A stretch of DNA of 64,000 nucleotides from Ciceribacter sichuanensis. Lineage in GTDB: Bacteria; Pseudomonadota; Alphaproteobacteria; Rhizobiales; Rhizobiaceae. Of this stretch, positions 1 through 8,265 are shown in pieces (within the stretch, counting starts at the first letter, position 1; every line of letters begins with the position of its first letter). The DNA lies in contig NZ_JAMXLX010000002.1 of assembly GCF_024055605.1 (NCBI RefSeq), forward strand, positions 62,001-126,000. Reading direction: 5' to 3'. Position numbers and translations under genes: made by a program. The notes below the pieces were generated by a model. That model made no database searches, was not told the origin of the DNA, and worked only from the letters and a program-made list of their open reading frames with translations.

Positions 1-426
1 AAATTCGCGCGCCATGCGGTTTTCCGGCACGATGCCGAGACCGACTTCATTGGAAACGAGAATGAGACGCGAAGAGAGGCCGGCAACGGTCTCGACGAGT
101 TCCGCCGAACGCGCGGCCACATCCTCTTCCGCCATCATCAGATTGGTGACCCAGAGCGTCAGGCAGTCGACCAGCACGATGCGATCGGGACCGTCGATCC
201 GGCGCAGCAGGCCGGCGATATCGACGGGTTCTTCATGGGTCTTCCAGCCGTCGCCACGGTCGGCGCGGTGTTTGGCGATCCGCTCGCGCATCTCGTCGTC
301 ATAGGCCCGGCCTGTCGCGATATAGTGCCGATCGAGGCCCGAGCCGGTGGCCAGCCCTTCGGCAAAACGGGATTTGCCGGACCGTGCGCCACCAAGCACA
401 AGGATCGAGAAGCCTTCCACAGTCAT
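1..426 (-). CDS. cobU: Adenosylcobinamide kinase / adenosylcobinamide-phosphate guanylyltransferase (partial)
   Basis: Late step of cobalamin synthesis: it phosphorylates adenosylcobinamide and then transfers GMP to form adenosyl-GDP-cobinamide. The frame is open from the ATG at 424-426 to the window edge, so only the first 142 residues are present (about 170-180 is usual). It begins [19 protein letters not shown], with the P-loop GGARSGKS at residues 12-19, followed by [13 protein letters not shown] and [13 protein letters not shown], all typical of the CobU/CobP family. It lies about 235 bases downstream of a cobalamin riboswitch on the same strand, which fits repression by B12. Pseudomonas and rhizobial work often calls it cobP. 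No clear Shine-Dalgarno sequence precedes the ATG. Confidence 0.93.
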   Translation of the reverse strand, partial: MTVEGFSILVLGGARSGKSRFAEGLATGSGLDRHYIATGRAYDDEMRERIAKHRADRGDGWKTHEEPVDIAGLLRRIDGPDRIVLVDCLTLWVTNLMMAEEDVAARSAELVETVAGLSSRLILVSNEVGLGIVPENRMAREF

Positions 427-661
427 CGCGTGGGACCGGAGAAAGCGGACGGAAGCATGGCAAACCGGTCAGGCTGCCCTGCATCAATCGTCTTGAGAAA
501 TTGCAGCATATCGGCCAAATCCCGAGACGCTGATCCCAGGAGCATGATGCAATGCGCCGATGCGCGGGATCTGGAGACCCCGCTTCTGGATGACGTCGCC
601 ACGACAACCTCCGTGCTGGCAACAAGGGGTATCCTCCCCTGTGAAGGTGTGGGCCAATGCC

Positions 662-996
662 CGGCACGGTTGGCAGGTCTCCTGGCTCGCGGGTCGTGGC
701 GCTCGACGCGCCAGCGGATATTCCTCACCTTCCCGAGGGTCGATGCTGCGCGAAAGGGGGACGATTCGTAGATGATAGAGGCGTCCGCCCTGGCTGATCG
801 CACAGCCCCTCAGTGGCTTTTCCGGCCCCGCCTTTCTTCCGGATCTGTTGCACCATGCAACCGTCATCCATCGAAAAGTGGCACCGGACGGAATACCCTC
901 GCCGCTCTACAGTCGCGGGGTCGGCTGCGATTGACGGTCCCGGTCTGGGTCACCGCTGTCGCATTCCCTTTTGCTTTTCAATCCACCGGCAGGCGG
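662..996 (-). promoter_or_regulatory. Cobalamin (AdoCbl) riboswitch
   Basis: Reading the minus strand, the conserved blocks occur in order: GGGAA with GCGGTG near 950-969, GCAGCCGACCCCGC followed by GACTGTA at about 909-929, GCCACTG at 811-817, GGGAAGG at 728-734, and the B12 box AGCCAGGAGACCTGCC at 672-687. The order, spacing and B12 box are diagnostic of the family. The element leads into the cobU gene, so adenosylcobalamin should lower expression of that operon. The inserts between blocks make it rather long (about 330 nt). The 235 nt between the B12 box and cobU hold no gene I can support. Confidence 0.93.
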
Positions 997-1121
997 ACAT
1001 GAAAACCATCCGTATTCCATGTGATTAGGCCCGCAACCGGCCAAAGTCAATTACACGCCGGTCACGACAAGACAACGTGACCGGCAGACGAGAACGCGGC
1101 GCTGCATAAGGGCCCTGAGGC

Positions 1122-1748
1122 TCAATTGCCAAGCCTGATCGTCCCGCTGGCACCATCCTCGGGATTGATCCTCGTTGCGGCAGGATTGGGAACGACGACC
1201 GGGGCAACGGGCACCTCCGGCACCACGGGCTCCGGCGGATCGCTGACGAACTTGGTCATCATCGTGCGCGGCGGACGCACGACCTTGCGCAGCGACGGAT
1301 TGACCAGCGAGAAGGCAAAACGGATGCGGGCGGAAATCTCCTCGGCGAGGCTTTCCTCCGCCATGCCGGGTGCATCGGTCGTCCCGCTGACGTTGAACGT
1401 GCCCTCAGCCACCGGCTCGCCTGTTTCCAGAGAAACGGCCGTCGTGGTGAAGCGTGCGTTGGGAATACCGCGACGGGCGCCGAAGCCTGTTCCGATCTCC
1501 TCGATCCGGATCAGCATCGCCACACGCTGGGCGCCGGCAGGCGGCCTCGTCGAGGCGACGGCCGCGGAAACGCGACGGTCGACCCCTCGGATGACACCGA
1601 GCGGCACGCCGGCATCCGCCATCACAGTCACTTCCCGCACGTAATACACAAGCGGTCTTGTGATCGGTCGTCCCTGAAAAATGCTGCAGGATGCCAGCGC
1701 CGCCAGAAGCAGCAGCGCAAAGCTGAACCTGAAGATCCGTGCAAGCAT
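1122..1748 (-). CDS. Putative outer-membrane lipoprotein, unknown function
   Basis: A 208-residue protein with a lipoprotein signal: positively charged start (MLARIFRF), hydrophobic stretch, then a lipobox ending LASC at about residues 18-21, so it should be lipid-anchored after Cys21. The body has no motif I recognise; the C-terminal 40 residues are proline/valine-rich (EPVVPEVPVAPVVVP) and look unstructured. It is transcribed toward the B12 riboswitch and stands alone, 65 bases downstream of the ATP12 gene. Base composition matches its neighbours. Similar uncharacterised lipoproteins are common in rhizobia; I cannot assign a role. Confidence 0.75.
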   Translation of the reverse strand: MLARIFRFSFALLLLAALASCSIFQGRPITRPLVYYVREVTVMADAGVPLGVIRGVDRRVSAAVASTRPPAGAQRVAMLIRIEEIGTGFGARRGIPNARFTTTAVSLETGEPVAEGTFNVSGTTDAPGMAEESLAEEISARIRFAFSLVNPSLRKVVRPPRTMMTKFVSDPPEPVVPEVPVAPVVVPNPAATRINPEDGASGTIRLGN

Positions 1749-1813
1749 GTGAAACGTCCCGGCCGATGATTCCCTGTCATCGTCAGGATTTCACTTTTAT
1801 GGTTAGCGGTCAG

Positions 1814-2605
1814 TTAACTTGCCTGCCGGAGAGCGGCAAACAGCGCCGTTGCGGCAACCATTTCCTCAAACCGCTTCTCGCGACGCGCCTGCGCTTCGGC
1901 ATCAGTGCCCCAATGCTCGTCCGTCCAGTCCTCGTCGAGATGGGCGAGCGACCAGACCTCGTCACGACCGAGCTGTCCATGGGCGAAGGCAAGCGCCAGA
2001 AGCGCCGAACCGGTCAACGTGGTGACGACATGCAGGCAGGCGAGATCGATCGGGCTGGCAAAGGGGCGCAATGCCGCCGAATAGGCGGACACGGCCTCTT
2101 CCGGCTGTTCCTGATGGATGATGCCTTCGGCAAGAATGAAGCGGGCGCCATGTACCGAAACCGCCCAGTCGATCACCGGATCCCAGCGCTGCGACTGGCG
2201 GGCGACGAGTTCCTGCGGTCCATCAGCGCGGTAGCACAGCATGTCGGTGCCGCTGAAGCGGACGATATCGGCAAAGACCTCTTCTTCCTGCCCGGAAATC
2301 GCATCGATCGCGGTATTGGCAAGCCGGGTCGCCGGCATCGTCGCCGGATCGATCTCCTGCGCCTGCGCCCGCCACTCGTCCGCCACCAGCTCGGCGGCGG
2401 CCTGCGTCGGCAGGCGAAGCACGTTCTTGCCCGGGGTCTTCACCGTGCGGCCATCCAGGCGAACGGCGAAACCGCCCTCCTCCGGCTCCACGGAAACCGC
2501 CTCATAGAACCGCCTGGCCAGCGGCCGCTTCATCTGGATCTGGGCCCGGCGCACCGGATCGGCATCGCTGAGTTCGGGTCCGAGGTCGCTCAGAATATCG
2601 CGCAT
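1814..2605 (-). CDS. ATP12 family F1-ATPase assembly chaperone
   Basis: About 263 residues, the usual size for alphaproteobacterial ATP12. The family's features are visible: an N-terminal RRFYEAVSVEPEEGGFAVRLDGR block, then VKTPGKNVLRLPT, and downstream VADEWRAQ and MPATRLANTAID. In mitochondria ATP12 protects the F1 alpha subunit before assembly; a like role is inferred for bacteria. I start at ATG 2605 because the earlier in-frame start is a TTG (2611) only one base from the stop of the HAD gene. It is the last of a tight leftward set rluC-HAD-atp12, which suggests one transcript. Confidence 0.9.
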   Translation of the reverse strand: MRDILSDLGPELSDADPVRRAQIQMKRPLARRFYEAVSVEPEEGGFAVRLDGRTVKTPGKNVLRLPTQAAAELVADEWRAQAQEIDPATMPATRLANTAIDAISGQEEEVFADIVRFSGTDMLCYRADGPQELVARQSQRWDPVIDWAVSVHGARFILAEGIIHQEQPEEAVSAYSAALRPFASPIDLACLHVVTTLTGSALLALAFAHGQLGRDEVWSLAHLDEDWTDEHWGTDAEAQARREKRFEEMVAATALFAALRQAS

Positions 2606-2611
2606 GGTCAA

Positions 2612-3271
2612 TTATCCCTGATGGATGTAGCTCAGGATGGTCTCGGGCCGGTCGACCACCGCATCCGCTCCCGCCTTCCACAAATCATCGACAGAGGCAT
2701 AGCCCCAGGAGACGCCGATGGCGGTAGCGCCTGCGGCCTTCGCCATCTGCATGTCGTAGATGGCGTCGCCGATGACGACCGTATCCGACGGCGCGATCCC
2801 CGCCTCGCGGCAACACTCGCTGACCATGGCCGGGTTCGGCTTGGACGGGCAATCGTCCGCCGTGCGGGTGACGAAGAAATGAGGCGTGTAACCATGTGTT
2901 TCAAGAACGAGATCGAGACCACGCCGCGATTTACCCGTTACCCCGCCGATCAGAACGTCTTCGCGCGCGACGAGCTTTTCGATGAGTGGCGCGATTCCGT
3001 CGAACAAAGGTTCACGAAAATCGAGATCTTTCCTGACGATGGTGAAAAGGCTCCTGTAGTGAGCCGCCATCTGCACCGCCTCGTCGTCGACATGCGGTTT
3101 GCCCTGAAGACGCGCAATCGCGATATCGAGCGTCAGGCCGATGATGCTCTTGGTCGCCTCGAACGTCGGAGCGGGATGCGAAAACGCCTCGAATGTACGC
3201 CGCATTGTCTCGTAGATCAGGCCTGCGCTGTCCACCAGCGTTCCATCGAAATCGAAAAGTACCAGCTTCAT
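2612..3271 (-). CDS. HAD-superfamily phosphatase (phosphoglycolate-phosphatase-like)
   Basis: A 219-residue HAD hydrolase. Motif I is LFDFDGTLVDS at the N-terminus (nucleophile Asp and acid/base Asp), motif II lies in IGGVTGKS, the motif III Lys in PSKPNP, and motif IV is VVIGDAIYDMQMAKAAG. The cap between motif I and II is helical, as in Gph/PgmB-type enzymes. The substrate cannot be told from sequence. The start at 3271 is chosen over an upstream in-frame ATG (3295) because GAGGGG lies 6-8 bases before it and the longer form would run into the pseudouridine synthase gene. It is 6 bases from the ATP12 gene. Confidence 0.9.
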   Translation of the reverse strand: MKLVLFDFDGTLVDSAGLIYETMRRTFEAFSHPAPTFEATKSIIGLTLDIAIARLQGKPHVDDEAVQMAAHYRSLFTIVRKDLDFREPLFDGIAPLIEKLVAREDVLIGGVTGKSRRGLDLVLETHGYTPHFFVTRTADDCPSKPNPAMVSECCREAGIAPSDTVVIGDAIYDMQMAKAAGATAIGVSWGYASVDDLWKAGADAVVDRPETILSYIHQG

Positions 3272-3281
3272 TCCATACCCC

Positions 3282-4277
3282 TCACGCGTCTTCATCCTTG
3301 TCGCCGTCTTCCTGATTGAAGCCGAGCAGGTTCCAGCTCTGCACCATGTGCGGCGACAGGGGTGCGGTCACCTTCAGCCGCCCGCCGGACGGATGCGGAA
3401 TGTCGATATGGCGGGCATGCAGATGCAGCCGCTTCTGGATACCGCCCGGAAAGTCCCAGTTCGGATCGTCGATGAAATATTTGGGGTCCCCTATGATCGG
3501 ATGGCCGATATGGAGCGCATGCACGCGCAACTGATGGGTACGGCCGGTATAGGGCTCCATCTCGAGCCATGCGAGATTCTGCGCGGCGGTGTCGATCACA
3601 CGGTAGTAGGAAACGGCGTGGTCGGCCCCGTCCTCGCCATGCTTGGCGACCCGCATGCGGTCGCCTTCGTCGGTCTGGTCCTTGACCAGCCATGTCGAGA
3701 TCTTGTCTTCGTGCTTGCGTGGCACGCCCTTGACCAGCGCCCAATAGGTCTTGTGCGTGTCTCGCTCGCGGAATGCCGCCGTAAGCTTCTGGGCGGCGCC
3801 GCGGGTGCGTGCAACCACCAGCACGCCAGAGGTATCACGGTCGAGGCGATGCACCAGCCGCGGCTTCTCGCCTTTCTTGTTGGTCCATGCTTCCAGCATC
3901 TTGTCGATATGGCGGGTGAGCCCCGAACCGCCTTGCACGGCGAGACCTGCCGGCTTGTTGAGAACGAACACCTTGTCGTCCTCGTGCAGCAGCATGCGCG
4001 ACAGCAGCGCGCCGTCGTCGGAATGCTTGAGGTCATGCGACCCGATCGGCCCGGCCTTCACCTTGAGGTCGACGTCGAGGGGCGGAATGCGCACCACCTG
4101 CCCCGGCTGCACGCGGCTGTCGGTCTTCACGCGACCGCCATCGACCCGGACCTGTCCGGAGCGCAGCAGCTTCTGCAGGGCGCCGAAGCCGAGGCCCGGA
4201 AAATGCACCTTGAACCAGCGGTCGATCCGCATGCCCGCCTCATCGGCGTCCACGGTAATGTGTTCGATGCCTGCCAT
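3282..4277 (-). CDS. RluC/RluD-family 23S rRNA pseudouridine synthase
   Basis: This 331-residue protein has an N-terminal S4 RNA-binding domain (about residues 15-75) and a pseudouridine synthase domain. The catalytic Asp146 is in RLVHRLDRDTSGVLV, and the later family motif YTGRTHQLRVH is also present. It isomerises specific uridines in the large ribosomal subunit RNA. RluC is more likely than RluD from the short N-terminus and the KPAGLAVQGG block, but the target sites cannot be read from sequence. It sits between crcB and the HAD phosphatase in a leftward set. The C-terminal tail is acidic (EDGDKDEDA). Confidence 0.92.
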   Translation of the reverse strand: MAGIEHITVDADEAGMRIDRWFKVHFPGLGFGALQKLLRSGQVRVDGGRVKTDSRVQPGQVVRIPPLDVDLKVKAGPIGSHDLKHSDDGALLSRMLLHEDDKVFVLNKPAGLAVQGGSGLTRHIDKMLEAWTNKKGEKPRLVHRLDRDTSGVLVVARTRGAAQKLTAAFRERDTHKTYWALVKGVPRKHEDKISTWLVKDQTDEGDRMRVAKHGEDGADHAVSYYRVIDTAAQNLAWLEMEPYTGRTHQLRVHALHIGHPIIGDPKYFIDDPNWDFPGGIQKRLHLHARHIDIPHPSGGRLKVTAPLSPHMVQSWNLLGFNQEDGDKDEDA

Positions 4278-4386
4278 TAAATTGTCTTCCGGTGGTTCTG
4301 GCGTCTGATACGCAACTATCGTTCTCGAAAGCGCTTTAGAGCATTTCGATTGAAGATGGAAACAGGAAAACCGGTTGCGGCTCCCC

Positions 4387-4764
4387 TCAGAGCACCGAGC
4401 GCATCAGCAGCATGCCAGCGACCGTCGCGGCAATGGACACGACGATGGAACTGGCGAGGTAGACGACCGAGCTGAAGGCAGCTCCCCGCTCGAAGAGCGA
4501 CACCGCATCCAGCGCGAAGGCCGAGAACGTCGTGAACCCGCCGAGAAAACCGGTAATCAGCAGCAGCCGGAGGTCCGCCGAGGCTCCGAAACGCGCGACG
4601 ATCAATTCCGCCAGCACGCCGATACCGAAACAGCCGACGACATTGACCGTCAGTGTCCCCCACGGGAAAGAGGACCCGAGCAGCCGCAAGGCTCCAAGCC
4701 CCACGAGATAACGACAAACGGAACCGACGGCCCCACCGGCCGCTACAAGCAGGATTTGCATCAT
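4387..4764 (-). CDS. crcB: CrcB/Fluc fluoride ion channel
   Basis: A 125-residue membrane protein with four hydrophobic segments, matching the Fluc family length. Hallmarks are GGAVGSVCRYLV near the N-terminus, PWGTLTVNVVGCFGIG (the conserved Asn in helix 2) and ITGFLGGFTTFSAFALD (the Phe-box TTFS motif). Fluc proteins form dual-topology dimers that export fluoride. I looked for the fluoride riboswitch that often precedes this gene, but only 55 bases separate it from the flavodoxin-like gene and no match is visible. The 109-base gap to the pseudouridine synthase is non-coding. Confidence 0.93.
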   Translation of the reverse strand: MMQILLVAAGGAVGSVCRYLVGLGALRLLGSSFPWGTLTVNVVGCFGIGVLAELIVARFGASADLRLLLITGFLGGFTTFSAFALDAVSLFERGAAFSSVVYLASSIVVSIAATVAGMLLMRSVL

Positions 4765-4819
4765 GCCATTGTCCTAGCGCCCGGTCGCGCCTGCGTCCAG
4801 TCCCTCGACGGTCGGTCTC

Positions 4820-5356
4820 TCAGGCTTTGGCAGCCGTCAGAAACTCGCCGGTAAAGTTCTGAAGTGCGGCCCAGTCCGTGAACTCGTGGACCTGCTTCGT
4901 ATCGGTCGGCGCTCCCTCCCGTTCCGCCAGACGTTTGGCCATCCAGCGCTTGAAGAAATCGTATTCGGTGTAACGCAATGCCCCCGCCGCATGATGCACC
5001 ATGCCGGGAACCCAACCGGTCTCAGCCATCAGCGCGTCCGGGAAATGCATCGCCTCTTCGCGTTCGTCGGCATATTCGCTGCGAATGAACAGCGAGACCG
5101 ATACGAAGGCGCTCGGAACACTCTTCAGCCAGTCCCTTTCCCGCTGGACGAAATCGATGAAGGGCACAGGGTATCGCCCCGCATGGATGGGAGCGCAAAG
5201 AATGGCGGCCTGCGGGTGATCGACGCCAAATTCGGCACCCGTCACCACATTGAACAGCACGGCCCGATCCCCGCCCTTTTCGATCTGCGCGGCAATGGTT
5301 TCGGCAATCTTGCGCGACTGTCCCTCGATGCTGACGTAGCCGACCAGGATAATCAT
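4820..5356 (-). CDS. Flavodoxin-domain protein (HemG-like)
   Basis: A 178-residue protein with a flavodoxin fold: IILVGYVSIEGQSRKIAETIA at the N-terminus holds the phosphate-binding loop for FMN. The middle (APIHAGRYPVPFIDFVQRERDWL) and the C-terminal YTEYDFFKRWMAKRLAEREG resemble HemG-type menaquinone-dependent protoporphyrinogen IX dehydrogenases, which oxidise protoporphyrinogen in haem synthesis. The HemG assignment is inference from family resemblance; a general FMN oxidoreductase role is the alternative. A strong ribosome site (AGGGAGG) precedes the ATG at 5356. It is transcribed toward crcB. Confidence 0.8.
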   Translation of the reverse strand: MIILVGYVSIEGQSRKIAETIAAQIEKGGDRAVLFNVVTGAEFGVDHPQAAILCAPIHAGRYPVPFIDFVQRERDWLKSVPSAFVSVSLFIRSEYADEREEAMHFPDALMAETGWVPGMVHHAAGALRYTEYDFFKRWMAKRLAEREGAPTDTKQVHEFTDWAALQNFTGEFLTAAKA

Positions 5357-5722
5357 GTTTCAGTCCCTCCCTTTGAAACACACCCGACAATGAGAAATCC
5401 GTATAAGGAAATTTCGTCAACCAAAATGATTACACCCAAATCCTGTTTCTGTCGGAAAATGACATATTGCCGCACATTTGCAAGTGCGGACTAAGAAGCG
5501 CGGCATCGGGTCGCTGACCGACCGGAACAAGGTCTAAATACCGGAAAACGGGCGATATTTTCCCGTCGCGCCGCATGCCTTGCGATGTACACGATAGATA
5601 TGGAGCGGATGACAAGGTTTCCGACAGAACACGTACTTAAGCTTTTAATAAAATTGCACCACTCAGATTAAAGATGCGCCCACGAGAACACGATATTATT
5701 CGCTAATAGACGTATCTTGGTG
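5357..5722. other. AT-rich intergenic region, divergent promoters
   Basis: About 365 bases between a leftward flavodoxin-like gene and a rightward small gene. No ORF with a credible start is seen. It holds a short hairpin, CCGCAC/GTGCGG at 5470-5475 and 5484-5489, and an A/T-rich stretch at about 5640-5700 that could carry the promoter of the small gene. No known RNA family was recognised. Confidence 0.5.
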
Positions 5723-6004
5723 ATGAGTATGACACAAGTTGTTACGGTTTCGGCGAATACCGCCGCATATGCGATGGAGCCCATCAAGCCGCCGCAAAGG
5801 GTTTCGCGCAGCACCTATGTTGAAGAATATGCACGCGACGTGACTGAACGGGCGGAAGACAGCAACGATTTCCGCCTGCGTGCGCTCGCAAACATCGTTC
5901 AGCCGCCAGCGCTGTCACTTTTTTTCCTCTCCGCTGGTCAGCGGCGGATCGAACAGGCAACGCTTGAGGAAACCATCGAGGCATATAAAAACTCGACATC
6001 CTGA
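5723..6004 (+). CDS. Small hypothetical protein
   Basis: About 93 residues, no family recognised. The start is uncertain: TTG 5717, GTG 5720, ATG 5723 and ATG 5729 are all in frame and none has a strong ribosome site. The sequence is soluble, with charged stretches (YVEEYARDVTERAEDSNDFRLRALANIV) and a C-terminal helix (QRRIEQATLEETIEAYKN). It is followed within 35 bases by a good bidirectional terminator, which supports it as a real transcription unit. Confidence 0.55.
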   Translation: MSMTQVVTVSANTAAYAMEPIKPPQRVSRSTYVEEYARDVTERAEDSNDFRLRALANIVQPPALSLFFLSAGQRRIEQATLEETIEAYKNSTS

Positions 6005-6037
6005 GGGAAAGAACCTGGAACCGGAGTTCCGATATGA

Positions 6038-6068
6038 AAAGGCCGCGCCGGTTGAGAGCGCGGCCTTT
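6038..6068. terminator. Bidirectional rho-independent terminator
   Basis: AAAGGCCGCG (6038-6047) and CGCGGCCTTT (6059-6068) form a perfect 10-bp stem with an 11-base loop between two convergent genes. The flanking A and T bases allow it to act on both strands. Confidence 0.8.
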
Positions 6069-6088
6069 CCTGTTATTGGCGCTAGACC

Positions 6089-7102
6089 TTACTTACCCTT
6101 GGCCGGACCGACCGGCAGCACGATCTCGACCGGGCCTGCCTTCTCGAACGTCAGCTTCACCGGAACGCTGCCACCCTCGACGAAGGGCTGCTTGACCTCG
6201 AAGAACATCATGTGCAGACCGCCGGGCTTCAGTTCGACGGTCTGGCCGGCCGGAACCGGAATGCCGTCGTTCAACTGGCGCATCTTCATCACGTCGTTGA
6301 CCATCGCCATTTCATGCAGTTCCACGCGGCCGGCGGCCGGCGATTCCGCGGAAACCAGCCGGTCATCAGAGGAACCACCGTTCTTGATGGTGACAAAACC
6401 GCCGCCAACGGGCTGGCCGGGCAGCATGGCCTTGGTGAAACCCGCCGAAAGCTCGATATCGCCGACTTCTGCGGCTTCCATCGTGCCGGGGTTGGCCCCG
6501 GCCATGCCGGAACCGTCCATAGCCCCGTGGCCCTGCATATCGTGGCCCTGCATGCCATGGCCGGCCATGCCGGGCATGGCGTCGTCACCGGCGGCGATCC
6601 TGATAACCGGAGCGGGGTTCTTCAAGGAATGCGGATCAACGCCGGGGGCAGCAATTTCGTCCCAGGCAACCTTTCCGTCCGTGCCGCAAAGCTGCACCGT
6701 CTTGAAGGCAAGACTTCCGCCGGCCTCGATGCCGCTCACCTTACCGCGGATTGCAAAGGTATCGTAGAACTCGTCCGGCAGGTCGCCGCCCTTCCAGCGG
6801 ATCTCGACCGGGCCGGAGGTCACCTTCTTGCCGTGGTCGTCATAGGTTTTCTGGTAATCGCCCTTGATGATCTCGAGCTCCCAGCCAGCCTTGGGTTGCG
6901 GTTTGGCGAAGACGAAGCCCTCCGGCAGCTTTACCTGCACTTCATTGGTTGCCTTGCCGTCGCAGCCATGCGGGATCTGCAAGACGGCGACGACGTAGGA
7001 TTCCGGTTTTGCCGGCTCGTTGGCGAAGGTGGCATGTGCGAACGCACCGCCGGCGTTGAGAGAAGCGATGGCGGCGGCGCCGAGCGAAAGAAGTCTTTTC
7101 AT
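6089..7102 (-). CDS. YcnI (DUF1775) - PCuAC copper chaperone fusion
   Basis: A secreted 337-residue protein of two copper-linked domains. After a signal peptide (cleavage near AFAHATFA, leaving the N-terminal His typical of YcnI) comes a DUF1775/YcnI domain to about residue 165. A Met/His/Gly linker (AMPGMAGHGMQGHDMQGHG) leads to a PCuAC domain (about 215-335) with copper ligands His263, Met274, His297 and Met299 (H-x10-M-x22-H-x-M). PCuAC proteins deliver Cu(I) to the CuA centre of cytochrome oxidase. The Met/His linker may bind further copper; this is inference. The ribosome site CAGGAG precedes ATG 7102. Confidence 0.9.
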   Translation of the reverse strand: MKRLLSLGAAAIASLNAGGAFAHATFANEPAKPESYVVAVLQIPHGCDGKATNEVQVKLPEGFVFAKPQPKAGWELEIIKGDYQKTYDDHGKKVTSGPVEIRWKGGDLPDEFYDTFAIRGKVSGIEAGGSLAFKTVQLCGTDGKVAWDEIAAPGVDPHSLKNPAPVIRIAAGDDAMPGMAGHGMQGHDMQGHGAMDGSGMAGANPGTMEAAEVGDIELSAGFTKAMLPGQPVGGGFVTIKNGGSSDDRLVSAESPAAGRVELHEMAMVNDVMKMRQLNDGIPVPAGQTVELKPGGLHMMFFEVKQPFVEGGSVPVKLTFEKAGPVEIVLPVGPAKGK

Positions 7103-7201
7103 GTCTGGTCTCCTGACCGGCCACGTCCCCGTTCCTGGCGGACTGCTGCCGGCGATATGCCTGTTTCAGGCGTAGGAATGTCGTTGAAAGCGAACGCGCG
7201 A

Positions 7202-7573
7202 TCAGGAAACGATGGGAGGTGCGCGCGAACGCGGCCGCTCGACCGCTTTCTGGACGAGGTGAGCAACGACTGCCTTCTGCCCATTGTAAAGGCTCGGGAA
7301 ACTGGAAAGCAGCCAGCCATCCGTGTCGGGCTGCGGCAGCAGCGTCGAGCCGGCCAGCATGCAGGCTTCGCAATAAAGCGTCGCCGAAGGATGTTTTATT
7401 GCGGAATGGCTGACGCAGATGTCGGCATAGGTGCCGTCAGGCAGAACGAGCGCGGCGGTTCCGATTGCCGCCGCCATCACCTGCGGCGGCTTGTGTGCGA
7501 GGCCAAGCGACAGGATCGCGATCGCGCACAGCATGCGCATCAGCAATGTCGCTATCCTTATCCTCTTGTTCAT
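7202..7573 (-). CDS. Small membrane/secreted protein, DUF2946-like, with copper gene partner
   Basis: This 123-residue protein has one N-terminal hydrophobic segment (about 8-27, signal or anchor) and a Cys motif CEACMLAG in the middle, plus a further Cys in DICVSHSA. Small proteins of this look (DUF2946 and relatives) often sit beside copper genes; the assignment is by resemblance. It is 99 bases upstream of the YcnI-PCuAC gene on the same strand and probably shares its transcript. A function in copper handling through the Cys pair is inferred only. Confidence 0.65.
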   Translation of the reverse strand: MNKRIRIATLLMRMLCAIAILSLGLAHKPPQVMAAAIGTAALVLPDGTYADICVSHSAIKHPSATLYCEACMLAGSTLLPQPDTDGWLLSSFPSLYNGQKAVVAHLVQKAVERPRSRAPPIVS

Positions 7574-7741
7574 GGCCCCTTCCGCTCCTCGGCGTCCTGA
7601 TTAACCGGAATCACCAACCAAGGCAAAACCGAAATTCCCGTGCGACAATTGGAACCCGAAACGCTCCGCGGAAGTTTGTCCTGAACCAAACATCTCTGAA
7701 AAAGTGACGAGACTTCTCGACGAAATGGAAGGAGAACGGTC

Positions 7742-7924
7742 ATGCCAGCAAAATCCCGGGCCCAGCAGCGCGCCGCAGGCGCAGCTTTGGCCGCAAAGCG
7801 CGGCGAAATGCCGAAGGGCAAGCTCAAGGGTGCATCCCGCGAGATGCTGAAATCAATGACGGAGAAGGAACTGGAAGACTTCGCCAGCACCAAACTCAAA
7901 GGTCTCCCCGAGCACAAGAACTGA
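7742..7924 (+). CDS. DUF3008 family small basic protein
   Basis: Sixty residues starting MPAKSRAQQRAAGAALAAKRGE, the typical start of DUF3008 proteins, rich in Ala, Lys and Arg and ending PEHKN. The C-terminal half (SREMLKSMTEKELEDFASTKLKGLP) is the conserved helical part. Function unknown. A good ribosome site (AAGGAGA) precedes the ATG. It is divergent from the copper genes and lies just before the glycine riboswitch leader. Confidence 0.85.
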   Translation: MPAKSRAQQRAAGAALAAKRGEMPKGKLKGASREMLKSMTEKELEDFASTKLKGLPEHKN

Positions 7925-8035
7925 CGTTCCTGTGTCGGACACTCCATCAGACGGGTTGCAGCGCGACAAAAATTTGGCTGGGAACGACACTAGCCTCTTG
8001 CCAAGCGACCCGTCTCACCGATAATGCGGATCAAC

Positions 8036-8198
8036 CTTGTAGGGAGAAACCGGTTCGATCCGGTGCCGAAGGAGCAACCGCCCCGGAAACTCTCAGGCTA
8101 AAGGACCACAAGGTGCCGACTGAACTCTGGAGAGAACCCCTTCGTCAAAGGAAGGGAGCGCCGAAGGGATAACAATCTCAGGCAAAGGGACAGAGGGG
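8036..8198 (+). promoter_or_regulatory. Tandem glycine riboswitch
   Basis: Two glycine aptamers in a row. The first shows GGGAGAA (about 8042), CCGAAGGAGCAACC (about 8086) and ACTCTCAGGCTAAAGGACC; the second shows CTGGAGAGAA (about 8128), GCGCCGAAGGGATAACA and ATCTCAGGCAAAGGGACAG. A linker of about 15 bases joins them. The element ends about 65 bases before gcvT, so glycine should turn on the gcvTHP operon, as known for this family. Confidence 0.95.
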
Positions 8199-8265
8199 GC
8201 TCATGAACCGGCACAACCGTGCCACGATCTGAGCCGGCGCGTCAGCGCCCAGAATGGAGGCCTTC

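Noticed and set aside
423..803. A 126-codon frame ending in an ATGA overlap with cobU
   Set aside because: Its 5' half lies inside the cobalamin riboswitch and it has no family match; a short leader peptide remains possible but unsupported.
4316..4375. A possible dispersed repeat between crcB and the pseudouridine synthase gene
   Set aside because: The stretch looks like intergenic sequence seen in rhizobia, but there is no second copy here and no clear symmetry.
4765..4819. Fluoride riboswitch before crcB
   Set aside because: The gap is only 55 bases and lacks the conserved fluoride aptamer core.
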